Source: Clitoria ternatea
Lineage: Eukaryota; Streptophyta; Magnoliopsida; Fabales; Fabaceae
Assembly: GCA_037962975.1 (NCBI GenBank)
Contig: CM075669.1
Location: 88,518,001 to 88,582,000 of the forward strand
Length of the DNA stretch: 64,000 nucleotides
Direction of reading: 5' to 3'
Numbering within the stretch: position 1 is the stretch's first letter; every line of letters starts with the position of its first letter. The notes beneath the pieces were generated by a model. It worked only from the letters and a program-made list of their open reading frames with translations. It did not search any database and was not told where the DNA came from. Shown in pieces: positions 43,721 through 55,410 of this stretch. The position numbers and the translations under genes are program-made.

Positions 43721-46700
43721 CTAAAGTGCATCATCTTCCAAATCCATAAATGCATCTCCTCCATCATGCCCTTCCTACAAAAAATTATAAAATTATTTTA
43801 TTAAAAGCTATATAAATAAAAGTTTCAGCCTTAACATATATATAATAATTACCTCTCCAAGATTTGGAGCATGTGTTGATGTAGAAGAATATACATGTGG
43901 TTGTCCAATAATATTTTCAAGATTATTTGCACCTTTAGGAGATAATTCTAACAATTCTTCTAGTGATTCCATATTCATTCCAGGATTGCTTTGTTTCAAT
44001 AAAACCTTCACAACATCTTGTAATTTACCAAACTTCTCTTCTATATTATTTATTTGTTCACGCAATGAAGTGACTTCTTCCTTGTGTGTTTCTTTCAAAG
44101 CATTAAGCTCAGCTTTTCGCTTCAAAGAAGTTTGTGTGACATTTCTCCCATAACAACGCACTATTCCAGGATATTCTTTACCGAAAACAACTTTAAATGC
44201 TTCATTACTTTCTTCATTTTGATCCATAGCATCTTCAAGTTTAGACTAGATGACAAAGTAAAATTAGAATTATACATTATCTATTAAAATTATTAAGCAA
44301 ATTATGATTTCAGTTACAAATCATGATGTTATCAACTTACAATTGCATTTTCAGTTTCTGCATCTAATTTTTTCCCTTTGTTTCCTCTTTGAGTCTCAAT
44401 AAAAATTTCTGCTTGGGTAGGCTCTCTATTATTCTGTGCACGCTACATGAAATAATAAAAATATCAAATGGAACTTAAAATTTTATGCTACCTAGAAACA
44501 TCTAGCAACATCCATTTATAAATTTTATACTACTTAGTGATCAATATGTGATTGTACAAAGTAGAAGCATTAGTATCCTTAACATAAAATAACAAAATAT
44601 ATTTACCAATTTTTCACGAATCATAGCAAAGTTTTTTGGACCCATTCGATGCCTCCACTTCTGTTGAGCTCTATTTTTAGTGTTCCTTTCACTAATAGAC
44701 TGTACATTAAAATAAAGGCATTGTTATGATAAACTATTTATTTGATACTTTGAGCAAAATCAGTTATCACACTTACTTGTATGGGTTTCAAACTCCAATA
44801 TTCACATAACTTCTTGAAATGAGATTCTGAAACTTTTGGAGGACGATTTTTAAGTTTATCAGTCATGTTAGAATACTTTGAATAATGTTCCTTCTTGATT
44901 TGATGCTTATGTCGTCTCCAAGCATCTCTAATAGTAGTCTCTACCCAATCCTTTGCTATATCCAGTAAAATAAACTTTTTCTACAAAATTATAACATAAA
45001 AAAAATCAAATACTTCATATTGTATAACCCATATTACTTTTATATCACATATGTACCCTTGTATAGTCCCAACAACACTTTATATTCTCATCTGGCATGT
45101 TAGTCCAACTTGTGTAAATTAAGGGGCAAAATGCTGACTTTCTACCCAATGTTCCCAAGAAGAGTCTTAAATCGGATACAACTTTCTCAGTAGGCCCAAT
45201 AGGCTGGCCATCATCATTAAATGTCACCTCTTCTCGCTCTTCCATGGTTCTTGCATGAATTGTTTTGCATGTAGTTCCGCCACGAGTTCTTTTTTTTTGA
45301 TGTCCCTAATTTTAATTTAAAGTCATAAAATTAATAAAATATAATATAATATTTATTATCATTATCATCCTAATTTTATGGTAATTTATATAGTAATGAT
45401 AAGGAAATAAGAAATGAATTACCTTTTTCAGCTTCTTTGTTTGGGTTTGTCATTTCTTGTTCTTGATTGATATCTTCCTCACCATCTAGTGCAAAACCTT
45501 CCTTGTCTTCTAGTTGTCTCATGTCTTCCCTATTTCTTCTAGATGATTGATTTTGATTCAATCTAGTTGCAACGTGATTAGATGTAGGGTGGCACTTGCT
45601 TTGAGATATTCCTTCATTCAATGAATTTGATCCATCCATTTCTTTTAACTTTTGAAGTTGAATAAAGTCATCAATCATCATCGATGGGCATGTTGGAATC
45701 TTTTTTTCCCTTTTTGTAGCATTTTCTTCAACCTTGATACTTCTTTGAGACATAATTATAGTCTTATAGTTTTTCTTTTGAGCTTGTTTTTGATTAGAAC
45801 ATTGGGTTCTAGAAATGACAGTGTCCAAAGAAAGTTTCTCTTGTATTCTTTTCTTCAATGTTCCTATTTTCAATTGAAACATCAACATAATAAAAATAAG
45901 GTTAAGTATTAGGATCTGTTATATACATAATCAATGTATAATCATCATTATTAAGAGAATTATTTACCTTGGACAACATGTTTTTTTGAGTTCTTCACTA
46001 GATCGATATCTCGCCCAACTTCTCCAAAACCTTATATAGTTTTATGTTGACTCAAATTTCCTGCTCTATTTCTTTGAGATGCTGCATTATTTTCATTCAC
46101 TTTGGCCTTTTCTACTTTCCTTGCAACAATATTTTTGTCCAACTTGCATTCTATGTAAACATAATACAAATAATCCTATAAGGCATCATTATATATATAA
46201 TATATGTATAATGTATAATATATACATATATATAATATTAATATAACTCATGCAATCAATTTCAAGAAAAATTAATAAAAATATTACCTTGAACAACTTG
46301 CTTTTTTGTATTTTTTACTTTATCTACAAAGCCTTCCACAATTTTATGGTGTCCCAAGCCATCACTTATATTTCTATGAGATGACGCATGATTTGGATTC
46401 ACTTTTAGCCTTTCTATTTTCTTTGCAGCAATGACTCTATCCAACTTGTCTTCTACCAATTATTAAATAAATAATCAATATAGTATTAGTAAGGTTAGAT
46501 ATAACAAGTCATTATATACATAACTCATGTGACCATTACCATGAAACATTAAAATTATTTACCTTGGACAACTTGAGTTTTAGTTTTTTTCACTTTCTCT
46601 TCAAGATCTATAACTTCAACTTTTCCTTTGTTACTCCCTTGTAGTCTCTCATGCAATTTATCAATTTTCTCTTTCTTGATTTGCTTAAATCTCCATGCCA

Positions 46701-46761
46701 ACTCAATGCTTGATTTTGCTTGGAGAGATTCAAATCTTCGTTTAGTAGTTATTGTCTCCAT
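43721..46761 (-). pseudogene. Second CACTA gene (Transposase_24/En-Spm type), ten exons
   Basis: Exons with GT/AG borders, - strand: 46761-46563, 46452-46288, 46150-45968, 45863-45423, 45305-45057, 44980-44777, 44699-44607, 44442-44341, 44245-43853 and 43774-43721, starting at ATG 46761 (METITTKRRF). The Transposase_24 domain spans exons 5-7: NDDGQPIGPTEKVVSDLRLF, FCPLIYTSWTNMPDEN, WVETTIRDAWRRHK, ERNTKNRAQQKWRHRMGPKN. Exon 9 has a coiled coil (EEVTSLREQINNIEEKFGK). The family is thought to bind subterminal repeats. Exon 3 has an in-frame TAA, and an A9 run at the start of exon 5 appears shifted by one base. Exons 1-3 are tandem duplicates. Confidence 0.78.
45968..46563 (-). repeat. Tandemly duplicated exons in the second CACTA gene
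   Basis: The ends of exons 1, 2 and 3 translate to VKKTKTQVVQG, VKNTKKQVVQG and VKNSKKHVVQG, each followed directly by a GTAA donor. Exons 2 and 3 also share an N-terminal KLDRVIAAKKIERLKV / KLDKNIVARKVEKAKV block. All keep the same splice phase. Confidence 0.8.
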
Positions 46762-46949
46762 TCTTGTTAAGATTATGAGCTGCAAAACATAAATAATATA
46801 ATCACAAAATTAGTATCTACCAAACTAAAAAGGAATATGTTTCTAATATACATTTTTTTCATAAGGTACAATTTAATATATGTCGTAAAAATATTACAAC
46901 TATTACCTAATTCATTGTTATTTGCTTCACTATTTATATTATATATAAG

Positions 46950-49900
46950 CTACTCCATAAAATCTTCTGTATCATCAAAAATTGAGTCATCATCAGAATA
47001 ATGTTCACTTTCAGTTTCAGAAAGAGCTTCATCATCCTTCTGTTTTTCCTTTTCCTTTTCCTTTGGTAGAACACAAATTTCCATTAAAGGTTGTTCGATG
47101 ATATCATCAGGCACATCTTCCCTAACCAAATTAACTTCAAAATCATTTATATATAGAAGGATTGTTTGAAATCTTAGAAGTACGAGTGGAATAATACCCT
47201 TCACCATCAAAATTAGAACTTTCCCCCATGTCAAATGAATCTCTTGGAATTGTCTTCAAAACGTAGTGCCTATGTTCTTCAAAGGGATCTTTAATGCAGA
47301 AACATTGCTGCACTTGAGATGCTAACACAAATGGATCATTCTTGTAGCACTTTTTATTGAAATAAACAAATGGTAACCCAAGTTTGTCTTCACCACCCAT
47401 AAACCAGTCACATTTGAATAGTACATAACTAGCATAACCATAATAATCTAACTCTATGATATCAGTTATTGCTCCATAGAAGGATAAACATACTTTTTCT
47501 GGATTTTCATCATTTGCACTTTCAAAGCTTTGAGTTACTGCTTCCAAAGTCACACCACTATTTTGAGTTTTTCGCCTTGCATCATGGTGTCTTGTATGAA
47601 ACCTATATCCATTAATAACATAACCAGAATACCGTTTAGCTACACTATTTGGTCCCCTAGACAATGCCATTACCCAATCGGGTAATCTCTCATCCATGGC
47701 ACGAGTTTCAAACCATTGTATGAAATCTTCTCTTTGATTTTTAGCTTTGCTCCATTTTCTTCTTTTGCGGCGACTATGAACATCAACCTCATGTTCTCTA
47801 CAAAATAAATAACCTATTTTTCAATACAAAAAAATTATGAGGATAAAATTTTAATATATAAGTTGATGGCAATACCTTATGTATTCTTCCACTTCATCAC
47901 AATTGAATAGTATATACCCATGGGCTTGAGTTTGAGACTTTTGATCAAGAGAAAACAATCTCTTAAACTCAATAGGATGACCTATATTAGGATCATTGTC
48001 ACCATTCCTTGTCATTCTATTCATCCTTTTATCCACATCACTAGACAAGTATCTTGAACAAAATGTTAAAGATTCTTTTACCAAATATGCTTCAGCAATA
48101 GAACCTTCTGGGCGACACTTATTACGCACAAAAGATTTTAAGTCACCTAAATATCTTTCCATATAATACATCCACCGAAATTGTACCGGTCCACCCAATC
48201 TAGCCTCATTTGCAAGGTGAATAGGTAGGTAAACCATTATGTCAAAGAAACTTGGAGGGAAGATTTGCTCTAACTGGCAAAGTGTTTCTACAATATCCTT
48301 TTCCATGTGATCTAAACTTTTCACCTCGAGAACCTTTTGACATAAGCAATGAAAGAAGGAACAAAGCCGATCCAAAGGAACTATAACTTGATTAGAGGTG
48401 ATTCCTCTTAGTGCTACTTGTAACAGATAATGTAGCAAGATATGAGCATCGTGGCTCTTATAACCAGAAATTTTCCCTTCATCAACCTGTACACATCGGG
48501 AAATATTGGAAGCAAGGCCATCAGGAAGTTTTACATCCTTTAAAACTCCACAAAAAATAGATTTCTCTTGTTTCGTTAAGGAGAAACATGCTTTTGGGAG
48601 CTGAGTTTTCTTACCATCACTTGATGCCTTCAAATGAAGTTTCTTCCTTATCCCCATATGTTGTAGGTCTAAACGAGCTTTTGCATGGTCTTTTTTCTTC
48701 CCTTCAATCTCTAAGAGAGTCCCAATTATATTATCACATATGTTCTTCTCTATGTGCATCACATCAAAGTTATGGCGTAATATATTATCCTTCCAATACG
48801 AAAACTGCCAAAAGATAGATTTTTTCTTCCATGGACCAACCTTTTTCTTGTTATCATTCTTCCCTAATACAACATTGACATCTTGTAACTCTTCTAAAAT
48901 TCTTGTTGTATTTAGTAAGAGAGGTGCTGACCTATATTCTTGATTTCCATCAAAGGAAGTTACATTAGATCTCCATATGTGATTTGAATCCAAAAAGACT
49001 CGATGACCCATATAGCACATCTTTCGACTATGTTTTAAGTAAGTTGAGGAAGTTCCATAATTACATGTAGGGCAAGCAAATTTCCCTTTAGTGCTCCAAC
49101 CAGATAACATAGAATATGCAGGGTAGTCACTAACAGTCCATAAAAGAGCTGCACGCATTTGGAAAGTTTGATCTTTAGAAATATCATATGTTTCTACCCC
49201 AACATCCCATAATATCTTTAGCTCCTCGATAAGTGGTTGCAAATACACATCAATTGCATTTCCAGGGGATCATGGTCCAGGAATAAGTAATGGCATTATT
49301 AAACTTTCTGCCTTCATGCATAAATTTGGTGGGTAATTGTATATAGTTAATACTACAGGCCATGTGCTGTGTGATAGGCTAAGAGTCCTAAATGGATTAA
49401 ACCCATCACTAGCCAACCCAAGCCTAATATTACGAGTTTCAAGAGCAAAATCTGCATGCTTCACATCAAAGTCCTTCCATGCTTGGCCATCAGCAGGATG
49501 CCTTAACTTGCCATCTTTTGAACATTCTTCTTCATGCCATCTCAATAAGTCAGCTGTCTTTGAACACATAAAAAAGTCTTTTCAATCTTAGAATCAAAGG
49601 AAAATGTCTAAGCACTTTGGCGGGAATTTTATGAGCTTGTTTAGATGCCTCATCATCAGAAACCACTTTAGGATGTTTAACCCACCGTGATTCTCCACAA
49701 AGATGACATACCTCATCTTTCTTATGCTCTTTCCAAAACAACATACAATTATTGGGACATGCATCAATCTTTTTATAGTCTAAGCCCAAGTCCCTTATCA
49801 TGGATTTTGTTTTATTGAAAGAGACAGGAATGTTCAAATTTGGAAGTGCCTCTTTCAATAACTCTAGAAGAGAGGTGATCAATGAGGCATTGCTCCAGCC

Positions 49901-50380
49901 ATGGAGACATTTCAATAGATAAATTCGAATGGTAAAAGATAAGGTAGAGAACTTTTTACAACCAGGATACAACTCTTGATTTGCATCCTCAACTAATTTA
50001 TAAAACTTCTTCGCATCTTCATTCATCCCTTCATGCACTTGATTTGCTTCTGCCAAATCTTTAAATGTCTCAAATAATAACCCATTCATATCATCATTGG
50101 ATGAAATACTATCGTTAGCATTGCCATTATGATCCATATCAGATATCTCTTCGCCATGGTAAATCCACTCCTTATAACCTTTATCAAAACCATTGCTTAT
50201 CAAATGATCAAACACTGCATCTCGTTTCATCCAATTATCATTACAACAATTAGTGCAAGGGCATAAAATCTCTTCTCCTTCAACTATTCCTTTCGTGAAT
50301 GCAATATCCAAAAAGTAGTTAACGCCGTCAATATACTCATCACCGTACCGAGGCAATTGAACCCAATCCTTCTTTATCAT
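46950..50380 (-). pseudogene. TNP2-type CACTA transposase
   Basis: Starts at ATG 50380 (MIKKDWVQLPRYG). Domains in order: transposase-associated N terminus with CPCTNCC; Transposase_21 core (GVETYDISKDQTF, CPTCNYGTSS, FDVMHIEKNICDN); DUF4218 (LPIHLANEARLGGPVQFRW, YLGDLKSFVRNKCRPEGSI); a 78-bp intron 47875-47798 (GT/AG); DUF4216 (VCLSFYGAITDIIELDYYG, 47697-47143). Defects: one extra T in a T run near 49580 shifts the frame, TGA at 49272-49270 replaces a codon before SPGNAID, and there is a further shift near 47150 before an acidic C terminus ending at 46950. TNP2 cuts CACTA termini and makes the 3-bp TSD. Confidence 0.9.
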
Positions 50381-50399
50381 TTTTGGTTTATTAAGCAAG

Positions 50400-51425
50400 A
50401 AGAACTTAACAAAGAAGAATGAATTTTAAAAATTAAAATAGTAATACACAAAAGGAAAATTACTTGATAAAATATAGTAGCTCTCAAGAATTAAAATTAA
50501 AATATTCACTTTAAGAATTCTACTCTAATAAGAGTTTATAGCCTAGTTTATTTTTGATTTACTTGTTAAATTACCATGTGAATTATTTTAAATTTATTTT
50601 AATTTCTTCCACTTTAAAAATTAAAAATATCTAATAAAGTTGGTTGAATAATATTTAAGCATTAACACTGACAAGATTTTAATCATTTGCATCACCTAAT
50701 TGACAAGAAGAAAAGAAAAAAATTTTCAACAACATACCTCTTGTCCTCAAATACTTCTAAGATTTCTGAGTTAGTGAAAGGCAGATCAATTGAGTGCTCC
50801 AATTATCACCAGATGAATCCTAAAACAAATGCTTTTATAACTCCCTACAATCCTAAAAAAGGAAGAAAAATAAAAAACAATCAACAAAACTTACCTGAAA
50901 TAATCATGCAACATTTGATAAATAACTTATAACTAAAAATAAGTAACTCCTTTCAAATTTCAATCAATTGCTCTTGTAAGTATATATCTATATGAAATAC
51001 TTATTTACCACTCAATTGTCTGCTAGTGAAACGTTTTTGTTAACATGTAATCCTTATAAATAGTGTGCACCATGGTTATATATGGAAAATGATAACACAT
51101 AAAAGGATAACTAAAATGGAAAAACTCATCACACAATAATCTTATATTACCCTAATAAAAGACTTAATTTTGATTAAGATTTCAACAAAAAACGAAAACA
51201 ATTTGGAACCAGAAACTAATTAATAATATAACTAAAAAAATCATTTCACAAATTTAACAAAAAATATGCTTCATTATTTAAATATATATATATATATATA
51301 TATTAATATATATAGTACGTTAATACATTACATTAATACATTACGTTGATTATATAAAATATGCTAAACTAATTATATATACACATTATGTTATATTATG
51401 CTTAATTATTTAAAATATGCTAAAC

Positions 51426-51460
<35 letters not shown>

Positions 51461-52424
51461 CGTTAATACACTTAGTTATATTAATATATTATATATACAT
51501 TACGTTATATTACGATATATTATGCTTAATTATTCAAAATATGTTAAACTAATTATATATATATATATATTACCGTAATACATTAATATATATTACGTTA
51601 ATACACTTGGTTATATTAATATATTATATTACGTTAATATATTACGTTATATTAATATATATATTATGTTAATACATTATCTTATATTAATATATATATA
51701 TATATATATGGTAAGACAATGATTTGAATTGTTGTATTCAAATGAATAAGTTAAGATATAAGTTTTGCTTTAGTTGGTGTTTTTTTTAAGATTAATTGTT
51801 GAGGTAGTAGTATGTATTGCAGGGAGTAAATATAATCATTGTTAAATTAAGAGAGATAATCTTACATTCAATTCGCAGGAGCCAAGTGTGTTTATACATC
51901 CTATAGTTACTTTCACAATAAAGTGGAATCATACATGAAGTTGTAAAGATCTCAAGAAACAAGGGTTATAGGTTTCATTTTCCTGATCAAATTAATATGT
52001 AAGCCAAACTTATGCAAAATTTAAAAACTCAACAGAAAATAAAACATTAAGAACTAGTAACAAGATTAAAATAAAGTCCCTAACATCCGCATACCAATTA
52101 AAGAATCCTAAACTAATATAACATTGGATTATGCAATTATGTGCTCCTGTTGCAAAAAACAACAATTTTTCATCATACTATTCTAATCTTTTGCCGCATA
52201 ATTTTCATGACATTATATAGTGATTCTTAGAGCAAGAATCCATAAAAATAAATTAATCTAATCTAATCAAATCAAATATTATTTCCTTAAATGACATTAA
52301 CACCATCCCACCCTAAATCATCTACCCCTCTCTTGTTATTTTAAAAAATTCCAATAACAGATCTGCTATAATCCATACAACAATTGAAATAATTGAAATA
52401 TTTGAATTGGAATAATTGAAATCA
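50400..52424 (-). other. 5' flank/intron region of the CACTA transposases
   Basis: No gene seen. AT-rich, with many TA repeats between 51280 and 51710 made of TTAATATATTACGTTAATACATT-like words. Presumably an intron or spacer between the upstream leader exons at 52430-52800 and TNP2. The + strand frame at 50687-50932 lacks any domain. Confidence 0.5.
51280..51710. repeat. (TA)n and ATTACGTTAATA repeats
   Basis: Mixed array of TA dinucleotide runs and ATTACGTTAATACA or TATTAATATA words. Confidence 0.85.
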
Positions 52425-52691
52425 TAATTTCTGTACAGCAATCAACATTGTCCTGTATGAGTTTATGAAGAAAGGGTTTAACTTTTTTTGTATATATTGA
52501 AAATACGCACACAAGATGAACAAGAGTGAAAGAAATATTAAATTAGCAATGCAATTGATTGAGAGACTCACCTTGCTGGAAGAAGAATTGAAATAAAGGA
52601 TTGGCAGAGAAGAATTGCAATAATTGAAATCAGAATTCCCTTATAGCAATCAACATCGTCCTATATGGGTTTATGAAAAAAGGGTTTAACT

Positions 52692-52731
<40 letters not shown>

Positions 52732-52993
52732 GTGCGTGAGATAAACAAGAGTGAAAGAAATATTAAATTAGCAATTCAATTAATTAAGAGACTCACCTTG
52801 TTGGAAGAAATGAAACAAAGGATTGGCGCATTACGATTCCTGTACAGCAATCAGAGTCGTCTTTATGAAGAAAGGGTTTTAGCTTATATATATATATCTT
52901 AACAGCACGCGCGCGAGATGAGCGAGAGTGAATAATTTTTTTTAGCGTGTTTCAGAAAACAAAATTATATTATTTGAAAGAAATATTAAATTA
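52425..52993 (-). promoter_or_regulatory. Three ~205-bp repeats with splice donor and TA-rich core (putative leader exons/promoters)
   Basis: The block around ACAGCAATCAACATTGTCC then TTTATGAAGAAAGGGTTT recurs at offsets of 208 and 201 bp (52438, 52646, 52847). Each unit carries a (TA)n stretch and GTGAAAGAAATATTAAATTA. In units 1 and 2 the - strand has CAAG|GTGAG splice donors (introns from 52571 and 52796). This reads as a triplicated promoter plus non-coding first exon for the transposase genes on the - strand. The third unit is interrupted by the small CACTA. Confidence 0.6.
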
Positions 52994-54586
52994 CACTAGT
53001 GGAAAAAATGGATACAACCACGGGGGTATAATCACGGATTAATGTGGATCCGTGATTAAAAATGATGCGGTGGCATTTTTGAAATTTTTGGGAAAACTTT
53101 TAATCACGGTTGTTAGGCAACCGTGATTAAAAGTCTCTATAACCACGGTTGTTTGACAACCGTGGTTATATGTCAAAACAAGATGGCATTTTTGAAATTT
53201 TTAGGAAAACTTTTAATCACGGTTGTTAGGCAACCGTGATTAAAAGTTTCTATAACCACGGTTGTTTGACAACCGTGGTTATATGTCAAAATATTATTCA
53301 CCTTATTTTTAGAAAAATCCAAAAAAATAGAAAAACATGGAATTTTGATCTGATTTTTTGCGTCATGACTTCTTTTGGTACTTATTAGCTATTCGAGTTG
53401 GAATTTTTGAAAAATCAATTTTTGAGTGAGAGATACAAAAATTTTGTGACGACAAAAATCGGCAAACTTCAAACGAGCATAACTTGAGCTAGAAAACTCA
53501 GAATCCTTATTGCTGCATATGATTTTGGGGTAGAAAAAAAATCTGCATTCATTCCAACTCGCTATGCTAGTTGGGATTGCTCAGATTTTCAAAAAACCCT
53601 TGTTTTCTCAAAATTTTTTATTTTTTATGATTTATTTGCTTATTTTTTGGATTTTTAGGCTTCTACTTTACCTACCAAATAAATTCTAAAAATTCTAAAA
53701 TTTTTATGGTGTTTTCTAATGCCAAAATAAGATTTTCACATATAACCACGGGTCCCTTGTTCAAACGTGGTTATATGTCATATATATAACCACGGGTCCT
53801 GGAGTAACCGTGGTTATAGGTCATACATATAACCACGGGTACTAGCATAACCGTGGTTATAGGTCATACATATAACCACGGTTCCTTGTGTAACCGTGAT
53901 TATAGCTTCCTTTTCGTTTTAAATTTCATAATTTCACGAGCGCGCCTTAGTCTAACTCTCTTTTCTCTCCTTCTTCTCTGTAAGGTTTCTCTTCTCTGTT
54001 TTCATGTTTCCATTTACATTTCATTATTTACGTTCTAGATTTGTTTATTATGTGAGTTCTTACTATTTTTCTGTTGCCATTTACAGGTTTCCCATCGCAC
54101 GCCATTGATTATTTACAGGTTTACGTTTTAGATTTATACTTGTGTTCTTTGTTTTGCTATGTGTTCTTCGTTTTACTCTGTGTTCTTCTCGTTCCTTTGT
54201 TGTAGTTCTTCTCGTTCCTTTGTTGTAGTAGCATTCTTGTTTCTTGTTTCTTGTGGTTGTTCTGATTTTCATTCATTTACTTTTCTTCTGTTTTTGTTTC
54301 TTGCGTTCTTGCCGCGTTTCTTATTTCTGGTGTTGGTGTTCATTGTGTTCTTGCTGTTTCTGAATGGTGAAGATGATAACCACGATTTTTAATTTTTTTT
54401 TTGGTCCAGTACATTTAATCACGGTTGCCTAAGGCAACCGTGGTTATATCCACTCCACTTTTAACCACGGTTCAAACCCGTGATTAAATATCCTGATATA
54501 CAACCACGCCCACTTTTAACCACGGTTGTTCAACCGTGATTAAAAGCCTTTTTTAACCGTGGTTAAAGCCATTTTTTCCACTAGTG
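52994..54586. mobile_element. Small non-autonomous CACTA element with palindromic subterminal repeats
   Basis: Perfect 18-bp TIR CACTAGTGGAAAAAATGG at 52994-53011 and 54569-54586, with 3-bp TSD TTA on both sides. No transposase. Hairpins of ATAACCACGG/CCGTGGTTAT and TTAATCACGG/CCGTGATTAA fill both ends and a central block. The internal stretches 53290-53740 and 53910-54400 are unique. The second resembles a CT-rich leader and reading frame (54159-54392, low-complexity Ser/Phe/Val-rich), perhaps a captured fragment that I cannot identify. Confidence 0.92.
53018..53285. repeat. Left palindrome cluster of the small CACTA
   Basis: Hairpins at 53098-53132 (AATCACGGTTG, loop TTAGG, CAACCGTGATT), 53138-53170 (AACCACGGTTGT, loop TTG, ACAACCGTGGTT) and the same pair repeated at about 53211-53285. 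Further clusters lie at 53740-53912 and 54411-54565. Confidence 0.9.
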
Positions 54587-55398
54587 TTAGAATTTGATTT
54601 TTTAATTATATAAATATTAAATTATTTTAACTTGGAGGGAAAGTGCCAATTTTTTTATTGAGAATCAAGGTTTATAACTGCCTTACATCTACATAAGCAA
54701 TAATGAAAATTTAATTATTCGTGCTTCATTCAGTTCATAAAAAAGGCGGTTATTTCTCTAATTACGAAAACTATTCTTGTACGGCATGCGCCTTCTAAGG
54801 GAGAATAGAAGTTTCAGGATTATCATTATGAATTAATAATTATTTAATAAATATAAAGATTAATAAGAATCAGAAAACAAAAATATAATATTAACTGTGA
54901 TTAATACTTTAAAATTAAGTAATATAATATTAATAAGGAAAAGGAAAGGGTGTGAGTGAAAAATTAGCATGCATTTTAGGAGAATACATGTCAAGGTTTA
55001 GAAATTGCATCATTGAGACTTAAAGGCAACATGGTAAGATTGTAGGCTTTAAAAAAAATGTAATGTTACAATTTATAAATGTTTCCTCTATTTGAAATTT
55101 AAAGGCAACATGTTAAAAGTGTAACTTTATGTTAAGAAAATTAATGCTACAATTTTTAAAATGTTTCCTATTGTTGAAAATCAAATGCAACATTTTAGAA
55201 GTGTATCCCTTGATACTAAATGTTTACTTACAAATTAAAATTGTCCCTACATAAGGTTAAAGGAACATTTATTCATTATTGCAAAACGCGTGTTGCCTAT
55301 AATGCTTATTTTTAGGCAACAATTAGAAGTTATTGGTTATTGTTATTTTAAGCAACACTTTTGACATGTTGGACAAAATATTGTTGCCAGAAGCATAC
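54587..55398. repeat. Right subterminal region of the inner CACTA
   Basis: AT-rich, with repeated AAAGGCAACATGKTAA, AATGTTACAATTT and AAATGTTTCCT words from about 54990, mirroring the left subterminal repeats. Confidence 0.6.
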
Positions 55399-55410
55399 AA
55401 TGTTGTAGTG

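Larger units (their letters stand above)
42721..55410 (-). mobile_element. Inner CACTA transposon with two transposase genes
   Basis: TIR CACTACAACATT at 42721-42732 and AATGTTGTAGTG at 55399-55410, with TSD AGT at 42718-42720 and 55411-55413. Subterminal regions (42733-43200, 54900-55398) are rich in repeated CAACATTTT and GTTGCATTT-like words. It is 12.7 kb and carries TNP2-type and TNP1/Transposase_24-type genes on the - strand. Both are damaged by stops and frameshifts, so this copy is a recently dead autonomous element. It landed inside UPF1 exon 5 of the outer element. Confidence 0.93.

Noticed and set aside
47800..50380. Host gene with DUF4218/DUF4216 domains
   Set aside because: These domains are typical parts of TNP2 transposase, and the gene lies within CACTA termini with a TSD.
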